This document shows positions 8,931 through 17,841 of a DNA stretch of 64,000 nt, one piece after another. The DNA lies in the NCBI RefSeq assembly GCF_019931275.1, contig NZ_JAIOTY010000001.1:1178001-1242000 (forward strand). The letters run 5' to 3'. The position numbers and the translations under genes are program-made. The number at the start of each line of letters is the position of its first letter. Within the stretch, counting starts at the first letter, position 1. The stretch is from Nitratidesulfovibrio sp. SRB-5. Its GTDB lineage: Bacteria; Desulfobacterota; Desulfovibrionia; Desulfovibrionales; Desulfovibrionaceae. Under the pieces are notes generated by a model. The model saw only the letters and a list, made by a program, of their open reading frames with translations, was not told the DNA's origin and did not search any database.

Positions 8931-10424
8931 TTACAGGTGCACGTCGCCTTCCAGCACCGTTCCGTGGGGAATGACGGCCTGCATGCATGAGGGGTTGCGC
9001 ACCACCACCCGCCCGCGCGCGGTGACGTTGCCGCCGAACAGCACATCGCCGTGCACGGCCAGTGCATCGCAGTGCAGCAGCGATGGCGCCCCGTGCGGAA
9101 AGCGGGCCATCAGCCGGTCCCACGTGCCATAGTGCGCGCCATCCAGTTCCACCAGCACGCCGGGGGTGGAGCAGGCGGGGTTGGGCCGCACCTGACCGCC
9201 GGGCTCCAGCAGGGTGCGGTCGGACCACAGCACCAGCAGGTCGCTGCATTTTTTCACCGGCAGAAAGCGTTCGCGCCGGGTGACGATGGCCCGCGCCCCG
9301 GGGAACAGCGAGATGGCCGCGCCCATGGCCGTTTCCACCTGCCAGACCTTTTCCGAATCGGGGTCGCGGGGGTTCACGGTCTTGGGGTTGCGGATCATGG
9401 GCAGGCGCAGCAGGCCGTGTTCGTCGATGTGCTGGCGCAGGGCGCGCAGGTCCAGCCAGATGTTGTTGGTGTTGAACAGGCCGTACCGCACGATGTCCTG
9501 GAAGCGGGGCAGATCACCGTCCGGACACTGGGCCAGTTCGCGCAGCACCAGCCCCCCGTGGCGCGAGCGGGCCAGGTGGCCGCCCTTGCGGTCGGACGGG
9601 GTGCGCGGCGCGCATTCCATCAGGAAGGGGATGTCCTCTTCCATGAGGTAGCCGAGAATGGCCGGGTCCAGCGTGGCGCCCAGATTGTCCGCGTTGGAGA
9701 TGAGCGCGTAGCGGCGGCCCGATTCCAGCAGCCGGGCAAGGTGCCCGGACAGGGCCAGGGCGGCGTACAGGTCGCCGTGGCCGGGCGGGTTCCATTCCAG
9801 GTCCGGGTTTTCCGGGTACTCCACGGGCAGCAGGGTTGCCCGGGACACCTTGGGAAAGCGGTGCTGCAAAAAGGTGCCCGGCCTGCCGGCATGTTGCAGG
9901 CCCAGCACGTCCAGCGCGCGCAGGGTGTCCTGGTGGGTGGAGAAGCTGTTCATGAACAGCAGGGGCGATGGTCCGCCGTGGGTACGGCGCTGGTGCTCGG
10001 CCTGGCGCACGATGAGTTCGAGAAAGGTGGCCCCGTCCTTGGCGGGCAGCAGCGACTTGGCGTGGGTCATGCCCATGCTGGTGCCAAGGCCGCCGTTCAG
10101 CTTGATGCAGGCGGCTTCGCGCAGGCGGGCGCGTCCGGTGGCGGCGTAGGGGGCCAGGTCTTCCAGCAGCGGCAGGTCGTCGCGGCCCACGGGCAGGATG
10201 TCCGACTCGGGGATCAGTCCGGTGCTGCCGCAGGCCAGTTCCTCCAGGTAGGAGGCGAACAGCGCCACCAGCGGGGAAGGCAGACCGGCGCGGGCCATCT
10301 TGGTGGCAAAGGGCTGCATGGGAACGGTGCACATGCCGGTGTCCGCGTCCGCATCGGGGATGCGGGCGGGGGCTATGGAGGGGGCGGCGGGCCGGGTCAG
10401 CAACTCGGGGCCGGAATGGGGCAT
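8931..10424 (-). CDS. UTP-glucose-1-phosphate uridylyltransferase (UDPGP family)
   Basis: Makes UDP-glucose from UTP and glucose-1-phosphate for cell-envelope polysaccharides. The 497-residue protein is of the long UDPGP family, the type typical of eukaryotes, not the short bacterial GalU type. It shows the nucleotide-binding KLNGGLGTSMG motif near residue 107 followed by AKSLL, and the PPGHGDLY and ISNADNLGA motifs. The start ATG follows AGAGG; an earlier in-frame ATG is possible. A good promoter is visible upstream at 10497-10525. The C-terminus contains the left-handed beta-helix-like segment usual in this family. Confidence 0.9.
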   Translation of the reverse strand: MPHSGPELLTRPAAPSIAPARIPDADADTGMCTVPMQPFATKMARAGLPSPLVALFASYLEELACGSTGLIPESDILPVGRDDLPLLEDLAPYAATGRARLREAACIKLNGGLGTSMGMTHAKSLLPAKDGATFLELIVRQAEHQRRTHGGPSPLLFMNSFSTHQDTLRALDVLGLQHAGRPGTFLQHRFPKVSRATLLPVEYPENPDLEWNPPGHGDLYAALALSGHLARLLESGRRYALISNADNLGATLDPAILGYLMEEDIPFLMECAPRTPSDRKGGHLARSRHGGLVLRELAQCPDGDLPRFQDIVRYGLFNTNNIWLDLRALRQHIDEHGLLRLPMIRNPKTVNPRDPDSEKVWQVETAMGAAISLFPGARAIVTRRERFLPVKKCSDLLVLWSDRTLLEPGGQVRPNPACSTPGVLVELDGAHYGTWDRLMARFPHGAPSLLHCDALAVHGDVLFGGNVTARGRVVVRNPSCMQAVIPHGTVLEGDVHL

Positions 10425-10496
10425 GGCAACCTCTGCGAACGGTATGAAACTGCCCTGACGGCGTGCAGGGCGCGGCGCCGCTGGAATGGGCATGCA

Positions 10497-10525
10497 ATAC
10501 TACGCCAAATGTAGCACAAGTTCAA
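10497..10525 (-). promoter_or_regulatory. Sigma70-type promoter of the pyrophosphorylase gene
   Basis: Minus-strand TTGAAC, 17-bp spacer, TAGTAT, about 70 bp upstream of the chosen start codon. Confidence 0.6.
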
Positions 10526-10634
10526 GAAAAGGACAGCGGAAAAGGGGGTTTGCACGTGGCAAACGGGTGACGACGGTATGGCGGAATGCCGCGCCGGGGC
10601 AGACAAAGAGGAGTGTTTGTAAGTGGTTGCTGAT

Positions 10635-10669
10635 GAAAATAGCGGCGCGGCGAACAGGTCGCCGCGCCG
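10635..10669 (-). terminator. Intrinsic terminator of the ubiD-family gene
   Basis: Perfect 12-bp stem GCGGCGCGGCGA/TCGCCGCGCCGC with a 5-nt loop, followed on the minus strand by TATTTT. It lies 34 bp after the ubiD-family stop codon. Confidence 0.75.
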
Positions 10670-10702
10670 CCGGAAGGTCGGGTGGAGGGGGGGGAGGGGG
10701 AA

Positions 10703-12586
10703 CTACAGGTACCCGTGCAGCGGGCCGCCGGGCGCGGCCAGCGCGTCCACGCGGCGCTCCACGTCGGGGTCGGTTTCCAGCGCCGGGGCGTGGAACGACT
10801 TCAGCCGCGCGTCGATGACCAGCGGGCCGGTGCAGCCCCAGTGCTTGCAGTGGGTGAATTCGCCCGCGCCGTACATGTCGGTGGCCGGGTCGGACCGGGT
10901 GAAGACCACCCACAGGAAGTTTTCCCAGTTGGCGGCGGTAAAGGCCGGGTCGTCCACCACCACGAACAGGGGCAGGCCGTCCAGCCCGTGCGCATGGGCC
11001 AGCCGTGCGGCCAGGGCGTGCATGGCCGGGTCGTGCTCGTCGCGCCTTGCCGTATGTTTCGGCCCGCGCAGCACCACAATGCCCCTGCCGAACAGGCGCG
11101 GATCGCCGAAACTGCCGCCCGCAGCGGCAAGGCCGCCATCTTCCGATCGCGCATCCAGCGGCAGGTCGCCGGGCAGGGTGTCGGCCAGTTGCCGCTTGCG
11201 CGGGCCCGCCGCCGCCCACACCAGCTTGGAACCCTGGTTCAGGCTGATGCCGGTGTAGTCCAGGGTGTCGATGGTGGTGCGGGTGACGAAGTGCAGGTCG
11301 CGGGTGAAGTCGGTGCGCTCCAGCATGTGCGTGAAGAAGCCGGGAAAGTCGTGCGTGGACATGGAGGGCGCGTCCTCGTGGGCCATGATAAGCACGTACT
11401 TGGAAAGCGAGGTCTGGGTGGAGCCCAGCAGGGCCATGCCGCAGGTGATGAGTTCCTGCGGCTGGCGTTCACCGGCGTAGGGCACGTAGCGCTCGCTGCC
11501 GATGGCCAGCAGCAGGGGGTGCACCCCGGCGGCGTCCACGGCGTGGATTTCGCGGACGCCCGCGAATACCTGCGGCACAAGGGCGGCGGTAAGCTGGTGG
11601 ATGAAGTCGCCGAACACGGTGTCTTCCTGCGGGGGGCGACCCACCGTGGTGAACGGCCAGATGGCGTCCGGGCGGTGGTGCACCGCGTCCACCCGCAGCA
11701 CGGGAAAGTCGTGCGCCAGGCTGTAGTAGCCAAGGTGGTCGCCGAAGGGGCCTTCCGGCTTCTGGTACGGGGCGATGGTGCCGCAGATGCAGAAGTCGGC
11801 CTCTGCCAGAATGGGCAGGCCGCCCGTTCTGTGGGATTGGCGTACCATGGGAATGCGGAAGCCCGCCATGGCCCCCGCGAACAGGATTTCGGCAAGGCCT
11901 TCCGGCAGGGGCATGACGGCGGCCAGGGTCATGGCGGGGGGGCCGCCCACGAAGATGTTCACCTTCAGCGGTTCGCCCCGGCGCAGGGCCTGGGCGTGGT
12001 GGTACCCGATGCCCCGGTGGATCTGGTAGTGCAGGCCCACCTCGCGGTCCTTCTCGTAGTCCGGGCCGTCCAGCTGCACGCGGTACATGCCGATGTTGGA
12101 CTGCATGGGGCCGGGTGCGTCGGGGCTTTCGGTGTACACCTGCGGCAGGGTGACGTAGCCGCCGCCGTCCATGGGCCACGAGATCAGGCGCGGCAGGTCG
12201 CTGATGGCGCAGCGGTGGCGCAGCACCGGGCCGTCGGACACCGATTTCGGCAGCATGGACCACAGGGCGCGCGGCACGCCGGTGTAGCGCAGGGGGTGGC
12301 GGAAGGCGTCGAAGGGGTCCAGCTTCAGGCGGAAGATGCCTTCCACGGCGCGCAACGTATCGCGAAAGATGAACTTCGTGCGCTCCATGGTGCCGAACAG
12401 GTTGGCCAACATGGGAAAGCGGCAGCCCTTCACCCGCGTGAACAGCATGGCGGGCGCGCCCGCGCGGTAGGCGCGGCGCTGGATGGCGGCCATTTCGAGG
12501 TTGGCGTCCACCTCTGCGTCGATGCGCACGAGGTGCTTGTGGCGTTCAAGGTCGGCCACGCAGGCGGAAAGATTGCGGTAGGTCAC
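10703..12586 (-). CDS. UbiD-family (prenyl-FMN) decarboxylase
   Basis: UbiD-type enzymes decarboxylate aromatic or unsaturated acids using prenylated FMN. The 627-residue protein has the family layout: an N-terminal domain with LVRIDAEVD, a central prFMN-binding split-barrel with the SNIGMYR and HYQIHRGIGYH segments, and a C-terminal domain. In sulfate reducers a UbiD homologue commonly serves late menaquinone synthesis, which is the likely role, but substrate cannot be read from sequence. Starts with GTG preceded by ACGAGGAA. No ubiX-like flavin prenyltransferase gene is nearby. Transcribed alone, with a clear terminator. Confidence 0.85.
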   Translation of the reverse strand: MTYRNLSACVADLERHKHLVRIDAEVDANLEMAAIQRRAYRAGAPAMLFTRVKGCRFPMLANLFGTMERTKFIFRDTLRAVEGIFRLKLDPFDAFRHPLRYTGVPRALWSMLPKSVSDGPVLRHRCAISDLPRLISWPMDGGGYVTLPQVYTESPDAPGPMQSNIGMYRVQLDGPDYEKDREVGLHYQIHRGIGYHHAQALRRGEPLKVNIFVGGPPAMTLAAVMPLPEGLAEILFAGAMAGFRIPMVRQSHRTGGLPILAEADFCICGTIAPYQKPEGPFGDHLGYYSLAHDFPVLRVDAVHHRPDAIWPFTTVGRPPQEDTVFGDFIHQLTAALVPQVFAGVREIHAVDAAGVHPLLLAIGSERYVPYAGERQPQELITCGMALLGSTQTSLSKYVLIMAHEDAPSMSTHDFPGFFTHMLERTDFTRDLHFVTRTTIDTLDYTGISLNQGSKLVWAAAGPRKRQLADTLPGDLPLDARSEDGGLAAAGGSFGDPRLFGRGIVVLRGPKHTARRDEHDPAMHALAARLAHAHGLDGLPLFVVVDDPAFTAANWENFLWVVFTRSDPATDMYGAGEFTHCKHWGCTGPLVIDARLKSFHAPALETDPDVERRVDALAAPGGPLHGYL

Positions 12587-12817
12587 GGGTTCCTCGTGCT
12601 GACGGCGTGATGGCTATGGTTCGCCCAACTGGTTCGTGCAGGACGGGCTCGTGCAGACCGGTGCGGGCATGTCGCAGGCCGTGCGGTGGGGGCCTGGATG
12701 GCCGACGGCCACTGGTGATGACCGGTGGCGTGGCGGGGTTCGGGAATGCGACAATGCGACAAGCTTGCCCGCGACGCAAGCCCGGAGTGGGGGCAAGGGG
12801 GCCGGGGGGCGGATGTG

Positions 12818-12988
12818 CCAGACGGGCCAGACGGGCCAGACGGGCCTGATGAACCTGATGAGCCTGATGGGCGAGACGAGCCTGACAAGCCTGACAAGCC
12901 TGACGAGCCGGATGAGCCTGACGAGCCGGATGAGCCAGATGAGCCGGACGAGCCAGATGAGCCGGACTAGCCGGATGAGCCGGACGCG
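12818..12988. repeat. 9-bp satellite, about 19 units
   Basis: About 19 consecutive 9-bp units of the type CCKGAYGAG, grading from CCAGACGGG on the left to CCGGATGAG on the right. Read forward it encodes (Pro-Asp-Glu)n, but the surrounding open frame (12725-12970) has no convincing start or homology. The rest of the 531-bp gap 12587-13117 holds no other feature I can identify; it must contain the ubiD-family promoter. Confidence 0.85.
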
Positions 12989-13117
12989 TAAGGACGTGAA
13001 GGACGTGGGCGACGCGAAGGGAACGGAGAGAGGGCTGGAAGCAGGGAGTGGGAACGTTGCGGCTCCGGGATTACGTGGCGGTTGCGCAACTCTGAAGGAT
13101 CGTGAACGACGCGGGCC

Positions 13118-13957
13118 TCAGCCCGCTTCCAGCCGGTAGCCGACGCCGCGCACCGTGCGCAGGCGCGTGCCGCTGGTGGCGCCGGGAACGCCGGAGCCTG
13201 CCGCGCGTGCCAGCGTACGCCGCAGGCGCGAGACCAGCACGTCTACTGCATGTGGCGCATGTGGCGCATGGGGCGCATGGGAATCAATTTCCGGAATTGG
13301 CGTGGCGTAATCCAGGCACCAGTGGGCGATATCTTCCCGTTGCACCACGCTGCCCGCCCGGCGCAGCAGCAGTTCCAGCAGCAACCGTTCCTGCGGGTGC
13401 AGGGAAAGGGGGCGGAAGTCACGGGTGGCGCGTCCGCTGACCGGGTCGAACACGATGTCGCCCAGTGCCAGCACGCCGGTGGCCAGCGGTCCCCTGCCGG
13501 GCGGGGCCGCCAGTCCCGCTGCCCGCAACGCGGTGACCAGCGCCCCGGCAGAGAACGGCACGCGCAACAGGCGGGCTGAGGGGGGCAGCCCCGCAGCGCG
13601 CACGCGGCGCGATTCCTGCCGGGCCGTGGCGGCATGCAGCAGGATCAACGGGATGCCGGGGGGAATGCCGGGGGAAATGCCGGAAGCGGAAATGGGGGAC
13701 GCATCGCCGTCCGTGTCGGCACTGTCCGCGTCATCACCGCCCGTTTCACGGCCCGGGCGCGGCGGGACCAGCAGGTCCAGGTCGGCCACCAGTGCGTCCG
13801 GCTTCGGAAGCATAACCGGTGTCGTACCTTCCGGGGGTTGTACCCGCCCATCCGCAAAGGAAGGCATTTCCACCACCAGCCGCAGCCCGGCTTCGGCCAG
13901 GGGGGCGGTCAGGTGCGCGGCGATGCGCGCGTCGGCGGTGCGGAGCAGGATCAGCAT
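13118..13957 (-). CDS. Orphan OmpR-type winged-helix regulator with degenerate receiver
   Basis: The C-terminal 100 residues are a Trans_reg_C winged helix (LSLHPQERLLLELLLRRAG, then RLRTVRGVGYRLE at the end), which binds DNA in OmpR/PhoB proteins. The N-terminal 120 residues resemble a receiver in length only: the conserved acidic pocket and phospho-Asp are not convincing and the segment is interrupted by a Pro/Gly/Asp-rich stretch. The winged helix carries a small in-frame HAP repeat (HAPHAPHAPHA). No histidine kinase is adjacent. The start chosen is the ATG before LILLRTADARI; the ribosome-binding site is weak. 279 residues. Confidence 0.75.
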   Translation of the reverse strand: MLILLRTADARIAAHLTAPLAEAGLRLVVEMPSFADGRVQPPEGTTPVMLPKPDALVADLDLLVPPRPGRETGGDDADSADTDGDASPISASGISPGIPPGIPLILLHAATARQESRRVRAAGLPPSARLLRVPFSAGALVTALRAAGLAAPPGRGPLATGVLALGDIVFDPVSGRATRDFRPLSLHPQERLLLELLLRRAGSVVQREDIAHWCLDYATPIPEIDSHAPHAPHAPHAVDVLVSRLRRTLARAAGSGVPGATSGTRLRTVRGVGYRLEAG

Positions 13958-14131
13958 GGGTATCCCGGAGCGGAAAAGCGGGTGCGCATGAGCCGGGATA
14001 CTGCACCCACCGCACGGTGTCGAGGGTGCCAGGGACGTGCGTGCCAGAGGACGTGCGCGGCAGGCGGCCGGGGCGACAGGGGACGGGCGGGGCAGGGAGC
14101 GACACGCGAGTTGACGACCACGCCAACGACG

Positions 14132-14164
14132 GGAGGGCTCCGGTGATGTACACCAGAGCCCTCC
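14132..14164. terminator. Hairpin downstream of the rubrerythrin gene
   Basis: Stem GGAGGGCTC/GAGCCCTCC extended by CGGTG/CACC-like pairing around a short loop, 28 bp past the rubrerythrin stop codon. There is no T-run on the minus strand. Confidence 0.5.
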
Positions 14165-14192
14165 GAAGCGTGCGCCGTTCGGGCAGGGAGAA

Positions 14193-14687
14193 CTAGGCGA
14201 CCTTGTAGAACGCGGACGCCGCGGCGTTGCAGATGGGGCACTTGTTGTCGTGCGGGCCTTCATGGGTGTAGCCGCACACGGAACACACGTAGTAGTCCAC
14301 GTCGGCCAGGGCGGAGGGGTTTTCCAGCGCCTTCTTGTAGAGGTTGGCGTGCACCTCTTCAACGGCGTTGGCCCAACCGAAGTAGCGCGCGGGCACCTTT
14401 TCGCCTTCGGCTTCGGCCTCGGCGATCATCTGCGGGTACATCTTGGTGAATTCGTAGGTTTCGCCGTCGATGGCGGCCTTCAGGTTGTCGAGGGTGGAAC
14501 CGATCTTGCCCGCGTTGCGCAGGTGGCCGTGGGCGTGAATGGTTTCCGCCTCGGCGGCGGCGCGGAACAGCTTGGCGACCTGGGGCAGGCCTTCCTTGTC
14601 CGCCTGCTTGGCGAAGGCAAGGTACTTGCGGTTGGCCTGGGATTCACCGGCAAAGGCCGCCATCATGTTCTCGTAGGTCTTGCTCAT
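14193..14687 (-). CDS. rbr: Rubrerythrin
   Basis: A cytoplasmic peroxidase that reduces hydrogen peroxide in anaerobes. The 164-residue protein has an N-terminal four-helix diiron domain with the repeated E-x-x-H ligand pattern (AEAETIHAHGH; ANAVEEVHANLY) and a C-terminal rubredoxin-like Fe(SCys)4 site (CSVCGY ... CPICNA). It is shorter than classical rubrerythrin (about 190 residues) but complete. The start is preceded by AAGGAGC. The upstream 100 bp are notably AT-rich and contain a dyad (AGGAA-TTG-TTCCT) that could be a peroxide-responsive operator; this is only a guess. Confidence 0.95.
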   Translation of the reverse strand: MSKTYENMMAAFAGESQANRKYLAFAKQADKEGLPQVAKLFRAAAEAETIHAHGHLRNAGKIGSTLDNLKAAIDGETYEFTKMYPQMIAEAEAEGEKVPARYFGWANAVEEVHANLYKKALENPSALADVDYYVCSVCGYTHEGPHDNKCPICNAAASAFYKVA

Positions 14688-14980
14688 CGATATGCTCCTT
14701 GTTGGTTTCGGTGTAGGGGTTCCTTGTCAGGAACAATTCCTGTTTAGACGCCATCCATGGACTTGTAAAGTACTTTTCAAAAAAATTGTGGAAAGAAATC
14801 GTTCAGACCATACGTCATCGGGGCGGATAGGGAAAGGGCAACGCGTGAAAACAGGCAACGCACAAGAGCCGCAAGCGGGCGTGCGGCGTGGCAGGGCCAG
14901 ACAGGGGGGCCGGTACGGAAAAGGAAGCAGGCGCGGAAAAGGGAGCCGGAATTGACGCTCCCACAATGAGGTGTGGCGGG

Positions 14981-17656
14981 CTAGATGTCGGCGCTGCCGG
15001 GCGTGTCCGGTTCGCCCGGTTCGGCCGGTTCGTCCGGTTCACCTGTTACGCCTGATGTACCGGATGCGCCCAGTGAGCCGGGCGTGCCCAGTGAGCCGGG
15101 CGTGCCCAGTGAGCCGGATGCGCCCAGTGAGCCGGATGCGCCCAGTGAGCCGGGCGTGCCCGCCGCATTGGACGTGTCGGGGGCGGCATTGTCGGCGGGT
15201 TGCGCGTTTTCTTTCGGCTGTTGCGGGGCGGAAGCACCATCCGTAGCCCTGCGCGGTCCGTCCGGCACGAATTCGGGGCGCAGGCGGCCCCCCTTCAGCA
15301 CCAGATGCGCCCGGAACGGCTTGCCCTGGCGCGAGGTGAAGTCCATGGCCTGCGCCGTGCGCCCGGTGGCCAGCAGTTCGCGCGCGGTGGGTTCGTCCAG
15401 TTCGCGCCCGAAGGAGGTGCGCCAGAGAATGAACGGGCAGCGGCCACCATTGGCGGGGGGTGTTCCGCCGTCTGCTTCACTGTTTGGCGCTGCGTCTGGC
15501 CCGCCATTCGGTGCGCCGGTCTTTTTCGCGCCGCGTTTGGCGCGCGCGGCGTCCTGCCCGTCGCCGTCGTCGCCGTTTGCCGCCTTGCCGCGCTTCTTTC
15601 CGGAAGGGGCGGGCGGCTGCCCGGTGCAGGCCCATCCGCGTGGGGTTTCGCGCACTTCGCCACCGCACAGGGGGCACAGGCCGTCGGGCGTGCGGGCGTA
15701 ACGTTCCGACGCCGTATCCAGCAGGCGGTCCAGATTGCGTCCGCCCACCCGCTTGATGCGGTGCACGCCGTTCCACACGCTTTCGCGTATGCCGTGCATG
15801 AACTGCGGGTAGGTGGCGGTGCCCGCCTCCATGTCCTTGAGAGCCTTTTCCCACGTGCCGGTCAGCTCTGGCGAGGCCACGTCGGGCAGCAGCGCCTCGA
15901 TTACCTCGGCCACCTGCATGCCCCGGTCGCTGGCGATGATCCGCTTGCCGTGCCTGCCCACGTAGCCGCGCTGGAGCAGCGTTTCGATGACCTGGGCGCG
16001 GGTGGCGGGGGTGCCGAGGCCGCGTTCCTTCATGGCCTGGCGCAGTTCCTCGTCCTCCACCAGCTTTCCGGCGGTTTCCATGGCCGCCAGCAGCGAGGCA
16101 TCGGTGTAGTGGGCCGGGGCCTTGGTCTGGCGCGTCACCCGGCGGATGTCGTCCGTGTGCAGCTTCGCACCCTTGCGCAGGGGGGGCAGGGGGGTGTCTT
16201 CCGCCGCGCGCCACGGTTCCACGGCCAGCCAGCCCTTTTCCTTGAACACCTTGCCCCGCGCGATGAAGGCGTGCTCGCCCACCTTCACCGTGACGGTGGA
16301 GGTGGCGAACCTGGCCTCGGCGCAGAAGGCGGCGATGAACCGGCGGCAGATCATTTCGTAAATCTGCCGTTCCGGCTGCGAAAGGCGGGCCGGGTCGCCC
16401 TTGCGGGCGGTGGGGATGATGGCGTGGTGGTCGGTGACCTTGCGGTCGTCCACGCAGGGGAACTTGACCTTGCCGGACTTGATGCGCGCGACCGCCAGCA
16501 TGGTCCCGTCCGGGTACAGGTGGTGGATGGCCCGGAAGTGATTCAGGATTTCCGCGAACAGTTCCTTGGTCAGGTGGCGGGAGTCGGTACGCGGGTAGGT
16601 GATCAGCTTGTGCGTTTCGTACAGCGCCTGGGCGTGGGTCAGAGTGTCCTTGGCGGACAGGCCGAAGCGGGTGTTGGCTTCTCGCTGCAGGGTGGTCAGG
16701 TCGAAGGGCAGGGGGGGCTGCTGGCTGCCCGCCTTGCTGGCCACCGATTCCACCACACCTTCGCGCCCGGTGCAGGCGTTGGCGATGGCCGAGGCCTCGT
16801 CCTCGCTGTCCACGCGGGTTTCGCGCAGTTCGGGCGGGCGGTGCCATACGGCGGGGAAGGAGTCCGGCGCGTCGGAAGCGGGCGCGGGCGTGTCCTGTGT
16901 TGTGTCGGGCGAGGCATCGGCTGTCGCGTCCGGTGACGCATCGGGTGCCGCCACGCCGCCCTGCGCGGCGCGTCCCTTGCCGCCGGGGGTGAACACCCCT
17001 TCCACGGTCCAGAAATCCTGCGGCACGAACTGTTCGATTTCGCGGCGACGGGCGGTGAGCAGGCACAACACCGGGGTCTGCACGCGCCCCACGGAGACGA
17101 GGCCGCCGGTCCTTACCGTGAACAGGCGCGAATAGTTCATGCCCACCAGCCAGTCGGCCTCGGCCCGGGCAAAGGATGCCAGTCCCAGGTTGCGCTTTTC
17201 CGCGTCGGGCAGCAGGCGGGCAAGGCTCTTGCGCAGGCCTTCTTCGGTCATGTCGTTGGCCCACAGGCGGCGCACGGGTTTCGCGCATTCGGCCATCAGG
17301 TAGATGCGCCGAAAGATCAGCTCGCCCTCGCGTCCGGCGTCGGTGGCGTTGATGACGCCGGTTACGCGCTCATCGGTCAGCAGGCGGCGCAGCACGGCGA
17401 ACTGGTCCGCCGTTTCCGGCAGCACCCGCAGCCGAAAGCGCGGCGGCAGTATGGGCAACTGGTCCAGGGTCCAGCGGCCCGCCCAGGCCGGGTCCTGTTC
17501 TTCCGGCTCGGCAATGCCCACAAGATGCCCCACGGCCCAACTGACCAGATGGTCCGGCCCTTCCAGAAAGCCCGCCCGGCGCTGCGTGGCGCCCACAAGG
17601 GGAGCCAGTTCGCGCGCGACGGAGGGCTTTTCCGCGATGATCAGGGTCTTGGACAT
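14981..17656 (-). CDS. topB: DNA topoisomerase III (type IA)
   Basis: Relaxes and decatenates DNA by cutting a single strand. The 891-residue protein begins KTLIIAEKPSVAREL (Toprim domain; acidic residues in NATDAGREGELIF). The catalytic tyrosine is in LITYPRTDS near residue 356. After about residue 680 comes a zinc-ribbon-like segment (CPLCGGEVRETPRGWAC), then a second small domain (ILWRTSFGREL). The last 80 residues are a low-complexity tail of SLGASG/SLGTPG repeats. The start ATG begins the canonical Toprim sequence; earlier frames are spurious. An 18-bp tandem repeat in the gene encodes the tail. Confidence 0.93.
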   Translation of the reverse strand: MSKTLIIAEKPSVARELAPLVGATQRRAGFLEGPDHLVSWAVGHLVGIAEPEEQDPAWAGRWTLDQLPILPPRFRLRVLPETADQFAVLRRLLTDERVTGVINATDAGREGELIFRRIYLMAECAKPVRRLWANDMTEEGLRKSLARLLPDAEKRNLGLASFARAEADWLVGMNYSRLFTVRTGGLVSVGRVQTPVLCLLTARRREIEQFVPQDFWTVEGVFTPGGKGRAAQGGVAAPDASPDATADASPDTTQDTPAPASDAPDSFPAVWHRPPELRETRVDSEDEASAIANACTGREGVVESVASKAGSQQPPLPFDLTTLQREANTRFGLSAKDTLTHAQALYETHKLITYPRTDSRHLTKELFAEILNHFRAIHHLYPDGTMLAVARIKSGKVKFPCVDDRKVTDHHAIIPTARKGDPARLSQPERQIYEMICRRFIAAFCAEARFATSTVTVKVGEHAFIARGKVFKEKGWLAVEPWRAAEDTPLPPLRKGAKLHTDDIRRVTRQTKAPAHYTDASLLAAMETAGKLVEDEELRQAMKERGLGTPATRAQVIETLLQRGYVGRHGKRIIASDRGMQVAEVIEALLPDVASPELTGTWEKALKDMEAGTATYPQFMHGIRESVWNGVHRIKRVGGRNLDRLLDTASERYARTPDGLCPLCGGEVRETPRGWACTGQPPAPSGKKRGKAANGDDGDGQDAARAKRGAKKTGAPNGGPDAAPNSEADGGTPPANGGRCPFILWRTSFGRELDEPTARELLATGRTAQAMDFTSRQGKPFRAHLVLKGGRLRPEFVPDGPRRATDGASAPQQPKENAQPADNAAPDTSNAAGTPGSLGASGSLGASGSLGTPGSLGTPGSLGASGTSGVTGEPDEPAEPGEPDTPGSADI
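15069..15158. repeat. 18-bp tandem repeat (five units) in the topB tail
   Basis: Five consecutive 18-bp units beginning CCCAGTGAGCC, differing only at GGGCGTG versus GGATGCG. They encode six-residue Ser-Leu-Gly repeats on the minus strand, so copy-number change would keep the reading frame. Confidence 0.9.
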
Positions 17657-17841
17657 GGGGATTCGGGTGCTTGCGGGCAACAGGGTGAAAGGTTGGGGAG
17701 TGGAAGCGCCATGGGGGCGGGGCAGTCCGACCGATGCTCGACCTATGCGGGACCAATGCCCGCCCAATGCCCGCCCAATGCCCGCCTGACGCCAGACCGG
17801 CAGCTTGACCCGCCACGGGCGGACGGCTACAGCCGGAGGCC

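Noticed and set aside
12725-12970. Small gene encoding a Pro-Asp-Glu repeat protein
   Set aside because: The frame is produced by the 9-bp satellite; no ribosome-binding site or similarity supports translation.
12818-12988. CRISPR array
   Set aside because: Units are 9 bp with no spacers and no cas genes in the window.
13958-14362. N-terminal extension of the winged-helix regulator
   Set aside because: The upstream in-frame sequence is antisense to the rubrerythrin coding region and its composition is that of a shadow frame.
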